Positions 18,306-25,513 of a stretch of DNA of 64,000 bases are shown one piece after another. Under the pieces are notes generated by a model. That model saw only the letters and a program-made list of their open reading frames with translations, had not been told where the DNA came from and searched no databases. The translations under genes were made by a program, and so were the position numbers. The DNA is from Pseudoalteromonas sp. XI10. GTDB taxonomy: Bacteria > Pseudomonadota > Gammaproteobacteria > Enterobacterales > Alteromonadaceae. The stretch is from assembly GCF_001469895.1 (NCBI RefSeq), contig NZ_LOPY01000045.1:25750-89749 (forward strand), read 5' to 3'. Every line of letters begins with the position of its first letter. Within the stretch, counting starts at the first letter, position 1.

Positions 18306-18419
18306 ATGAACAGCAAACTAAGAGTACTAATTGCAATTATTTGTATCGCAACACTATTCTTTAACAAAACTCAGGTTAATATAGTGTTACTTTGGCGCAA
18401 GGATAATTGGCATGTTTAA
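18306..18419 (+). CDS. Possible 37-residue single-TM protein overlapping the acylase start
   Basis: An open frame starts at ATG 18306 and ends at TAA 18417-18419, eight bases inside the acylase gene. The product has one hydrophobic helix (VLIAIICIATLFF), a short polar stretch (NKTQVNIVLLW) and a basic tail (RKDNWHV), a plausible small membrane protein. No ribosome site precedes the ATG. I do not recognise a family. It could be a coupled leader peptide or chance. Confidence 0.28.
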   Translation: MNSKLRVLIAIICIATLFFNKTQVNIVLLWRKDNWHV

Positions 18420-20694
18420 GATAATCAAATGGTTACTAATAGGTTTGTTCGTTGTAATGTTACTCGCAACGGGGCTTGTTTATGGCGTATTAAACTTAAG
18501 TTTACCGGCACTTGATGGTCGCGGTAAAAGCGAAGCTATTTCGCAATCAGTTAAGATTGAGCGAGATACCTTAGGACAGGCTGTTATTCATGCCGAAAAC
18601 CGGTTAGATGCAGCCTATGCTCTTGGTTTTGCTCATGGTCAGGACCGATTCTTTCAAATGGATTTACTGCGCCGCAATGCAGCAGGTGAACTTAGTGAGT
18701 TATTTGGCAAAGCTGCCGTTGGGCTTGATAAAAAAATGCGTTTTCATCAGTTACGTAAACGCAGTCAGATTGCTGTTGCGCAGTTACCAGCAAAAGATAA
18801 AGCGCTATTAAAAGCGTATGCGAATGGGGTTAATGAAGGCCATGCGCAAGTAGGTTTCGATAGCTTTGAATATTTACTGACTGGCGCTGACGCAAAACCT
18901 TGGCAAAGCGAAGACAGCTTACTAATCATTTTTAGTATGTATTTAGATTTACAAACGGCCACCTTTGAGCGCGACAAAACACTGATCGAAATCGAAGATT
19001 TATATGGTAAGGCGATGGTCGACTTTATTACTCAGCCTAGCCTTTATCAAGCGGCACTCGACAACAGCCAATTAGCGCCTTATGACGGCGGTATTCCTAA
19101 TCTCAAAGACCCTCAATGGGCTATGACTGAAATTGCAGACCGAAAGGAGCTTGGCAGTAATAACTGGGCGGTTACTGGGCAGTTAACTGAAACTGGTGCT
19201 GCAATGTTGTCTGACGATATGCATTTATCGTTTGCTGTGCCAATCATTTGGTACCGTGCCCAGCTCAATTACCCACTCAATGGTGAAATGCAGCAAATCA
19301 CTGGTGTGTCATTACCAGGGGCTCCTGCCATTGTTGTTGGTACCAATAATAAGATAGCTTGGGGATTCACCAATGGTTATTTAGATACAGCCGATTGGAT
19401 AGCCCTTGAGAGTAAAGAGAAAACCTGGCAGATAGATGAACCTATCTTACTCAATGACGGCAACAGCGAAAATTACGCTTTAACCATGAGCGAGTATGGC
19501 CCAGTTAAAGAAATTAATGGCAAACCTTATGCGCTAAGCTGGGTTGCCCACCATGAGTATGCGGTTGATATGGAGTTACTTAAGCTTGAGCAAGCAAACA
19601 CAGTTGATGATGCACTAGCGCTTGCGGCTGAGGTGGGTATTCCTGTACAAAATCTGATGGTTGTTGATGATAAAGGTAACGCAGCTTGGAAGAATATGGG
19701 AGCCGTGCCTGCCCGTAAAGAGCCCCATCAATTAGCGGTGGCTGAGCAAGCGTATCCTGCACAGTGGCACGAAAACGAAACCCAGCGTCCATTTGTTAAA
19801 AACCCAGAAAGTGGCCGTTTATGGACAGGCAACTCACGAGTTGTTTCCGCAGAGGATGACCAGCGCTTTGGTAATGGTGCTTATGCCATGGGGGCTCGCT
19901 CGGCACAAATTCGCGACCGCTTATTTGAAAAACAACAGTTCAACGAACAAGATTTTTATGACTTACAACATGATAACGAAGCTCGATTCTTAACTTCTTG
20001 GCATAAACTGCTGGTCAAACAGCTTAGCACCGCAGGCGATAAATATGCCCTGTATTTAAAAGAGCTAAATAATTGGCAGGCGTGTGCTTGTAGCGACTCA
20101 ATTGGCTACACCTTAGTAAAACGCTACCGCAGTGAAGTGATTAACGGTTTATTTAGCCCGTTAGAGAATAAGCTAAAAGCCCTCGACAGCAGCTTAAAAC
20201 CAGTTAAACGAGACTTAGAACCTGCTGTTTGGCAACTTATCGAAGCGCAGCCTGAAGCATGGTTAAACCCTGAGTATGCAAACTGGCAACAACAAATGAT
20301 AGGAGCCTTTGATCGCGTTATCACTAAACTAACCGAACAATACGGTAACAACCCGCACAGCTGGGAGTGGGGCAAGGTTAACGAATTAGTGATAGAGCAC
20401 CCATTTGCCAAGCAAATACCTGCACTGAAAAGCTTATTGAATATGCCCACGGAGCCTGGGTTTGGGGATACTTTTATGCCTTCGGTGCAAGGACGTAGCT
20501 TTGGTGCTTCACAGCGCTTTATTGTTCAACCTGGGCACTTAGATAAAGCGATAATGGCTATTCCTGGTGGGCAATCAGGGCATCCATTGTCAGAATTTTA
20601 TCGTGCCGGGTTTAACGATTATGTTAGTAATGGTTTAACGCCATTATTGCCACAAGAGATTGCCCACAGTATCACTATCGATGCGGTTAATTAA
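18412..20694 (+). CDS. Penicillin acylase-family Ntn hydrolase
   Basis: A 760-residue periplasmic or membrane-anchored N-terminal-nucleophile amidase (S45 family). An N-terminal hydrophobic segment (3-28) is followed by an alpha region with AYALGFAHGQDRFFQMDLLRR (signature split over about 69-88). The autocatalytic site is ELG-SNNW, making Ser249 the nucleophile of the beta chain after cleavage and removal of a spacer. Further conserved patches are GAPAIVVGTNNKIAWGFTNG and the C-terminal GGQSGHPLSEFY. The family hydrolyses amide-linked acyl chains, including beta-lactam side chains and acyl-homoserine lactones; the substrate here cannot be told from sequence alone. AAGGAT lies eight bases before the ATG. 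The gene ends eight bases into the convergent cyclase gene. Confidence 0.92.
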   Translation: MFKIIKWLLIGLFVVMLLATGLVYGVLNLSLPALDGRGKSEAISQSVKIERDTLGQAVIHAENRLDAAYALGFAHGQDRFFQMDLLRRNAAGELSELFGKAAVGLDKKMRFHQLRKRSQIAVAQLPAKDKALLKAYANGVNEGHAQVGFDSFEYLLTGADAKPWQSEDSLLIIFSMYLDLQTATFERDKTLIEIEDLYGKAMVDFITQPSLYQAALDNSQLAPYDGGIPNLKDPQWAMTEIADRKELGSNNWAVTGQLTETGAAMLSDDMHLSFAVPIIWYRAQLNYPLNGEMQQITGVSLPGAPAIVVGTNNKIAWGFTNGYLDTADWIALESKEKTWQIDEPILLNDGNSENYALTMSEYGPVKEINGKPYALSWVAHHEYAVDMELLKLEQANTVDDALALAAEVGIPVQNLMVVDDKGNAAWKNMGAVPARKEPHQLAVAEQAYPAQWHENETQRPFVKNPESGRLWTGNSRVVSAEDDQRFGNGAYAMGARSAQIRDRLFEKQQFNEQDFYDLQHDNEARFLTSWHKLLVKQLSTAGDKYALYLKELNNWQACACSDSIGYTLVKRYRSEVINGLFSPLENKLKALDSSLKPVKRDLEPAVWQLIEAQPEAWLNPEYANWQQQMIGAFDRVITKLTEQYGNNPHSWEWGKVNELVIEHPFAKQIPALKSLLNMPTEPGFGDTFMPSVQGRSFGASQRFIVQPGHLDKAIMAIPGGQSGHPLSEFYRAGFNDYVSNGLTPLLPQEIAHSITIDAVN

Positions 20695-21787
20695 CCGCAT
20701 CAGCATCTTTGAAAGCAGGGCGTTGACCTTTAGCAATGGTAGTTTGGTTGCGTCCTGCGTGCTTGCTTTTGTACAGCGCTTCATCAGCGTGTTGTAGCAT
20801 TTTTTCTATTGAAGCGAGCGGTTGCCATTCAATAAGCCCAAAACTCATAGTGACATTGAGATCGGGGAATTCATGATGCGCTTCTAGTTCGGCGATTCTT
20901 AAACGTAAGGTTTCAATTTTTGTAAAGGCCTGCTTTGCATCTGTATTAGTTAATAAAATTAAAAATTCTTCACCACCCCAGCGTACCGCTATATCTTCAT
21001 CATCAATAAATTGGCGAATTAGCCTTGCAACATTAACGAGCACCGTATCCCCTTTTTCATGGCCATAATTGTCGTTAATACTTTTAAACTTATCAATGTC
21101 TGCCATAACAATACAAAGACTGCTCTCAAGCTCTATGCTCTTTTGATGTGCTGCAGTGATTAATTTTTTAGCAAAACGGCGGTTATAAAGCTTGGTGAGA
21201 GGGTCGCGGGCTGCCATTTCTGTTAACTCAACCCGTTGCGACAAAGTGATTTCTCTGATTAGACCCATGCCATAGACCATAGGTAAACCGGCAATAATAA
21301 TATTGATTACATTTACATGTGGTAGTAATTCTGGGTAAGCAAAGCTGTACTGAACATCTGAAAAAAATACATATAGCAGGGCGAATATCGCAATCATCAC
21401 TAAGCTATATAAAGCTGCACGCTTAAAGGTTAATTGATAATCGATCATTAAAATACAAGACACAGTCCAAAGGTAAAACTGGAACCCTGCGCCTAAACCA
21501 AGGGTGGCACAGACAATTACCGCATGAATAATTACTTCAAGGCAAAATACTCTAAGAGCCAGTGAAGTCAGCCCTTGTTTAATTAAAAAGATGCCGCTTG
21601 CCCAAGCAAGCACACTCAAGATATTAACTAAAGCAAGCGTATTTGCACCTATGTGAGCAAATACGGGGATCAGCAAGACATGAACAATCAACGCGAAATA
21701 GGCGATTTTAGAAATAATCAGAAATTTAACGTGTTCAATCTCTTCTAAGCCAGATTGCTTTGATTGTTTTAATAAGTGTTTGATCAA
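20687..21787 (-). CDS. Membrane-anchored diguanylate cyclase (GGEEF)
   Basis: A 366-residue protein with five to six N-terminal helices (about 22-185) and a C-terminal GGDEF domain (about 195-355) that makes cyclic di-GMP from two GTP. The active site is RWGGEEFLILL, and DPLTKLYNRRFAKK and MADIDKFKSINDNYGHEKGD are the usual upstream signatures, so it should be active. The position of the inhibitory RxxD I-site (five residues before GGEEF) reads DDED, so product inhibition is probably absent. The membrane part is not a recognised MASE domain to me. A minus-strand TATAAT lies 33 bases before the ATG. It overlaps the acylase 3-prime end by eight bases. Confidence 0.92.
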   Translation of the reverse strand: MIKHLLKQSKQSGLEEIEHVKFLIISKIAYFALIVHVLLIPVFAHIGANTLALVNILSVLAWASGIFLIKQGLTSLALRVFCLEVIIHAVIVCATLGLGAGFQFYLWTVSCILMIDYQLTFKRAALYSLVMIAIFALLYVFFSDVQYSFAYPELLPHVNVINIIIAGLPMVYGMGLIREITLSQRVELTEMAARDPLTKLYNRRFAKKLITAAHQKSIELESSLCIVMADIDKFKSINDNYGHEKGDTVLVNVARLIRQFIDDEDIAVRWGGEEFLILLTNTDAKQAFTKIETLRLRIAELEAHHEFPDLNVTMSFGLIEWQPLASIEKMLQHADEALYKSKHAGRNQTTIAKGQRPAFKDADAVN

Positions 21788-21819
21788 TCCAACCTCAAAT
21801 ACACATGGAGAGTAGCGTA

Positions 21820-21861
21820 ATTATAGATGAAAAGTTGAGCAATGCAGGTTTATAATTGCTC
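21820..21861. promoter_or_regulatory. Back-to-back -10 elements around an inverted repeat
   Basis: A minus-strand TATAAT (21820-21825) faces the cyclase gene. A plus-strand TATAAT (21851-21856) faces the GNAT-nitrilase gene. GAGCAAT (21837-21843) and ATTGCTC (21855-21861) are perfect seven-base arms overlapping the plus-strand hexamer. No good -35 hexamer pairs with either, which would fit an activator-dependent or regulated divergent promoter. The rest of the gap to 22047 holds two small hairpins (21951-21972 and 21991-22010) and no gene. Confidence 0.35.
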
Positions 21862-22047
21862 GCTTTTGCTTTGTAAACGCATGTCACTGATGTTTATGAA
21901 TGAAGCTAAGCGTTTGTTCACATCATGTTTGTTAAGCTTGGGGCTTGGCAGAGTGGGCATTTGATGCCACTCTAGTTAAAGCTAATCTAGAAACATGCTG
22001 AGCAATGTTTGCTGTGATTATTCTCTCGTGCCTAAAAAGGAGTAGCT

Positions 22048-23580
22048 ATGCCGGCGGAAAAAACGCATTTAGAGATTTGTAATCTAACCAAAGAACAGTA
22101 CCCACAAATAAAGACCCTCATGGATCAAGCGTACCCAGGGCTTGGTGGAGCTTGGCCAAGCCATACTATTTTTAGGCTAATAGACCAGTTTCCGGAAGGG
22201 CAAATAGGTATTGTTGACGATGGTGTCTTAGTCGGCATCGCCCTGAGTGTTCAGGTAGATTACGCGCGCTTTTCTAACCCACATACCTACGAAGATATTG
22301 TTGATGGCCATGACCGAGTATTTAGTGATCCTGAAGGTGATGCTCTTTATGGTTTAGATGTGGTGATTTCATCAACTCACCGAGGTATGCGATTGGGTCG
22401 TCGCTTATACGATGCACGAAAAGAGCTGTGCCGTCAGTATAACTTACGCGCCATTTTAGCGGGTGGGCGTATTCCGCGTTATTACAATCACAGTGCAGAG
22501 ATGACTCCGATGGAGTACATCGAAAAAGTTGACCACAAAGAGCTGTACGATCCGATTTTAAGCTTTCAACTATCTAATGACTTCCAAGTTAAACGTTTAC
22601 TTAAAAAATACCTTCCTGAAGATCAGGAATCAGTTGGTTACGCCACTTTACTTGAGTGGAATAACATTATGTTTGAGCCGACTGATACGGTACTTGAGTC
22701 GACCAAATCAATTGTCCGTGTCGGTGCCGTACAGTGGCAAATGCGCTGTGTTGAGTCTGTTGAAGAGCTGCTTAAGCAAGTGGAATACTTTGTTGATACG
22801 GTGTCTGACTATAAGAGTGACTTTATTCTGTTTCCGGAGTTTTTCAATGCCCCGTTAATGGGCCTCACCGAGCAAAGCAATCAAACGGAAGCCATTCGTT
22901 ATCTGGCCGAATATACAGAAACCTTCCGTGATGCAATGTCGCGCATGGCGGTTGAATACAATGCCAATATTATCACAGGCTCCATGCCGCTTGCTGAAGA
23001 TGACAAGATTTATAATGTCAGCTACCTATGCCACCGCAGCGGTAAAATCGATGAACAGCGCAAAATTCATATTACCCCTCACGAGCAAAATGACTGGGTG
23101 ATCCAAGGCGGTGATAAAATTGCTGTATTTGAAACCGATGCGGGTCGTGTCGGTATTCAAATTTGTTACGATGTTGAGTTCCCTGAGCTGTCACGTATTC
23201 TCGCTAAGCAAGGGTTAGATATTTTGTTCGTGCCATTTTGGACGGATACAAAAAATAGTTACTTACGTGTACGCCATTGTGCGCAAGCACGCGCAATCGA
23301 AAATGAATGTTATGTTGTGATTGCAGGCTCGGTTGGTAACTTACCTGAGGTTGAGAGCTTAGACGTGCAGTATTCGCAATCAGCAGTGCTTACTCCTTCT
23401 GACTTCTCATTCCCGCATGATGCGACCTTGAATGAAGCAACACCGAATACCGAAATGCTGCTATTCAGTGATTTAGATATGGATAAGCTGAAAATCCTTC
23501 ACAGTGAAGGTACTGTTAGAAACTTAAAAGACCGCCGTGAAGATCTGTATGACGTGATATTGAAAAAGCGAGATAACTAA
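22048..23580 (+). CDS. GNAT acetyltransferase fused to a carbon-nitrogen hydrolase (nitrilase superfamily)
   Basis: A 510-residue two-domain protein. The N-terminal GNAT domain (about 5-200) has the acetyl-CoA loop STHRGMRLGRRLYDARKE. The C-terminal nitrilase-fold domain (about 222-500) has the catalytic Glu264 (LFPEFFN), Lys339 (EQRKIHITPHE) and Cys373 (IQICYDVEFPE). This fusion corresponds to the nitrilase branch known to carry a RimI-like N-terminal domain. The reaction is not established: an amide, carbamoyl or nitrile substrate could be hydrolysed and an amine acetylated, in either order (inference). The AAAGGAG ribosome site is strong. The stop overlaps the ATG of the next gene (TAATG), so a small multidrug/guanidinium exporter is made with it. 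Confidence 0.93.
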   Translation: MPAEKTHLEICNLTKEQYPQIKTLMDQAYPGLGGAWPSHTIFRLIDQFPEGQIGIVDDGVLVGIALSVQVDYARFSNPHTYEDIVDGHDRVFSDPEGDALYGLDVVISSTHRGMRLGRRLYDARKELCRQYNLRAILAGGRIPRYYNHSAEMTPMEYIEKVDHKELYDPILSFQLSNDFQVKRLLKKYLPEDQESVGYATLLEWNNIMFEPTDTVLESTKSIVRVGAVQWQMRCVESVEELLKQVEYFVDTVSDYKSDFILFPEFFNAPLMGLTEQSNQTEAIRYLAEYTETFRDAMSRMAVEYNANIITGSMPLAEDDKIYNVSYLCHRSGKIDEQRKIHITPHEQNDWVIQGGDKIAVFETDAGRVGIQICYDVEFPELSRILAKQGLDILFVPFWTDTKNSYLRVRHCAQARAIENECYVVIAGSVGNLPEVESLDVQYSQSAVLTPSDFSFPHDATLNEATPNTEMLLFSDLDMDKLKILHSEGTVRNLKDRREDLYDVILKKRDN

Positions 23581-23897
23581 TGGCGTGGTTGTATTTAATA
23601 GTTGCAGGTCTTTTAGAAATTGGCTGGCCTGTTGGCCTTAAAATGTCTCAACAGGCAGACAGTCGCTGGTTAGGCATTGCAATTGCCGTCGCGTTTATGG
23701 TCGCTAGTGGTTTTATGCTGTGGTTGGCGCAAAAGGATATTCCGATGGGAACATCTTATGCGGTATGGACGGGCATAGGAGCCGCAGGCACTTTCTTAGT
23801 TGGTATTTTATTTTATGGGGATGCCGCCACATTTGGCCGTATTGCCGGAGTATTGCTGATAATTAGCGGTGTGATAACGCTAAAAATTAGTCATTAA
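23580..23897 (+). CDS. SMR-family transporter, Gdx/SugE type
   Basis: A 105-residue four-helix small multidrug resistance protein. The essential proton/substrate-coupling Glu is Glu13 (LLEIGWPVGLKMS). The sequence resembles the SugE/Gdx subtype (LPVGTAYAVWTGIGAVG-like GTSYAVWTGIGAAGT) more than the EmrE/Qac subtype. Gdx proteins export guanidinium in exchange for protons and work as dual-topology dimers. TrpProVal (WPV) replaces the more usual WAV near Glu13. No guanidine riboswitch was recognisable upstream of the operon. It is translationally coupled to the GNAT-nitrilase gene, so its cargo may be a substrate or product of that enzyme (inference). Confidence 0.88.
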   Translation: MAWLYLIVAGLLEIGWPVGLKMSQQADSRWLGIAIAVAFMVASGFMLWLAQKDIPMGTSYAVWTGIGAAGTFLVGILFYGDAATFGRIAGVLLIISGVITLKISH

Positions 23898-23925
23898 AAA
23901 AGCGGCTATGCCGCTTTTTTAATGA
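23891..23925. terminator. Bidirectional terminator between the SMR and EamA genes
   Basis: A perfect 16-base stem (23891-23906 with 23910-23925) around a TAT loop, built on AAAAAAGCGGC/GCCGCTTTTTT. It includes the SMR stop codon and serves both convergent genes. Confidence 0.93.
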
Positions 23926-23937
23926 CTAGGAACAAGC

Positions 23938-24816
23938 CTAATTTGGTAGCATTACCAGAATGGCTGCCAGTGCAATTAACACAAGCCCCGCCGTGTCTTG
24001 GCGTTTTAACGGCTGTTTTAACCAAAGAATCGATACCAAAATGGTAAAGAATACTTCTATCTGCCCCAGCGTTTTTACATAAGCAACATGCTGCAAGCTC
24101 ATGGCACTAAACCAACCGATTGAACCTAAACAGCTACAAAAACTGACAGCGGTCGTGGTGCCTTTGTGTTGCCACATTTTCTTAAATGTATCGCGCTCTT
24201 TGAATGCAATATACACGCATAGCATCAGGGTTTGTAAGCTGATTATCAGTAACAATACCCAAGCGGCAGAGTGCGGGAAAGTTAGTCCTGAATTTAAACT
24301 TGCCTCACGGATCCATGATGAAGAGAGAGCAAAAGAAGTGCCGCAAGCAAGCCCAAGCAGTGCAGTGCCCAAATTAAAGTGCTTAACATTCGCGATGCCA
24401 CTTAATAGCAATACCGCAATTGCACCAATAAATACGCCAACCCAACCTAGCAGTGAGAGTGCTGAGCCAAAGAACATAACACCTAAAATGGCCGCCATCA
24501 GTGCTTCACTTTTTGCAAGCCCTGCGCCGACTGCAAAGTTATTCATTTTAAACAGTTTTACCATCAAACCGGTGGCAACGATTTGGACGATACTGGCGCC
24601 AACAATGTAGCCAATAAAAGCCAGATTAAAGTCAGGAAGTGCGGCGTCTTGATACTGATAAAGTACAAATAAATACAGTGCAGCAATCGGGCTGGCAATA
24701 ATAAAGCGAGCAAGCGTTACCCCTGCAACGCTCACTGTTGCACTCAGTTTACTTTGCAGTGCATTGCGCCACGACTGCATAAATGCCGCAAAAATAGTTA
24801 AGAAAATCCAAGTCAT
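23938..24816 (-). CDS. EamA/DMT-family transporter
   Basis: A 292-residue inner-membrane protein with about ten hydrophobic segments and the two-repeat EamA layout (repeats at about 3-135 and 147-290). A Gln-rich TLGQIEVFFTILVSILWLKQ stretch sits in the second repeat. The substrate cannot be inferred. It lies convergent to the SMR gene and alone on its strand. The ATG at 24814-24816 is preceded by a poor ribosome site (TATTTTCAAT). Confidence 0.88.
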   Translation of the reverse strand: MTWIFLTIFAAFMQSWRNALQSKLSATVSVAGVTLARFIIASPIAALYLFVLYQYQDAALPDFNLAFIGYIVGASIVQIVATGLMVKLFKMNNFAVGAGLAKSEALMAAILGVMFFGSALSLLGWVGVFIGAIAVLLLSGIANVKHFNLGTALLGLACGTSFALSSSWIREASLNSGLTFPHSAAWVLLLIISLQTLMLCVYIAFKERDTFKKMWQHKGTTTAVSFCSCLGSIGWFSAMSLQHVAYVKTLGQIEVFFTILVSILWLKQPLKRQDTAGLVLIALAAILVMLPN

Positions 24817-24973
24817 ATTGAAAATAAATTAATAAGGAGAGGCGGTTAGAGTAACAAAACCAAAGTATGAGGGCATTAGCTTATCGACCAACTTGAGAAA
24901 AACTCAGCTGTGACAATATGCCGCAGGGCTTTTATGCCGACTTTAGACTATAGTGACAATGATGCTATTGCTG

Positions 24974-25005
24974 GCCGCTGCTGTTATAAGTAGCGGCTTT
25001 TTTTT
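24974..25005 (+). terminator. Rho-independent terminator with no gene before it; possible small RNA end
   Basis: GCCGCT (24974-24979) and AGCGGC (24992-24997) pair around a 12-base loop and are followed by eight T residues on the plus strand. The only upstream gene on the same strand ends more than 1 kb away, beyond another terminator. The signal therefore ends either a short RNA arising in 24840-24970 or an attenuated leader of the MAPEG gene that starts 47 bases later. A TATAGT near 24945 could be its -10. No other feature is seen in this 235-base gap. Confidence 0.55.
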
Positions 25006-25051
25006 GTTTGCGCTAGGGTAAGCTAATACGGTTAAAAAATAAGGAAATATC

Positions 25052-25435
25052 ATGACAACACTGATTATCTGCGCACTCATCGCAGTACTTATACCATATT
25101 TGGCCAAAGCACCTGTGGCTTTTGCACAAAATAAGTTGGCAGGCTACGACAATAAGCACCCACGCGATCAACAAGCTAAACTAACCGGCTTTGGTGCTCG
25201 TGCGTTGGCAGCGCATCAAAATAGCTTTGAATCGTTGATTGTTTTTGCAGTCGCTCTGGCAGTCGTAATAGGTAGCAATAATGTCTATCAGGTAACTGAG
25301 ACCCTAGCGATTGTGCATGTTGTTGCTCGCGTGTTGTACTGTATTTTCTACTACATAAACCAGGATATTTTACGCTCATTAGTCTGGCTTGTTGGCTATG
25401 TAAGCGCTGTGGCAATGATTGCTCTTTGCCTCTAG
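25052..25435 (+). CDS. MAPEG family membrane protein
   Basis: A 127-residue protein with four hydrophobic helices, matching the MAPEG (membrane-associated proteins in eicosanoid and glutathione metabolism) fold. The signature RALAAHQNSFESLIVFAVAL (around 49-68) and the ARVLYCIFYYIN stretch are both present. Bacterial members are mostly uncharacterised and some have glutathione transferase activity. An AAGGAAAT ribosome site precedes the ATG. It is preceded by an orphan terminator and convergent to the M56-TonB gene. Confidence 0.87.
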   Translation: MTTLIICALIAVLIPYLAKAPVAFAQNKLAGYDNKHPRDQQAKLTGFGARALAAHQNSFESLIVFAVALAVVIGSNNVYQVTETLAIVHVVARVLYCIFYYINQDILRSLVWLVGYVSAVAMIALCL

Positions 25436-25461
25436 TTACAAAGCAATGAGTTAAAAACCAC

Positions 25462-25493
25462 AAAGCAAGCGGCTTAAATAAGGCGCTTGCTTT
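25462..25493. terminator. Inverted repeat between convergent MAPEG and M56 genes
   Basis: AAAGCAAGC and GCTTGCTTT form a nine-base stem. The flanking T-runs are only three bases in each direction, so termination strength is doubtful. Confidence 0.5.
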
Positions 25494-25513
25494 AGGGTCT
25501 TAAGTTGTTTCTC

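Noticed and set aside
18412..20694. Naming the Ntn hydrolase an acyl-homoserine-lactone acylase
   Set aside because: Nucleophile and layout fit the whole S45 family; nothing seen in the sequence selects AHL over other amides.
22047..22048. Guanidine riboswitch (any class) expected upstream of the Gdx-type exporter operon
   Set aside because: The 260-base region before 22048 has small hairpins but none of the paired ACGR-loop stems of class II nor a recognisable class I or III core, so none was annotated.
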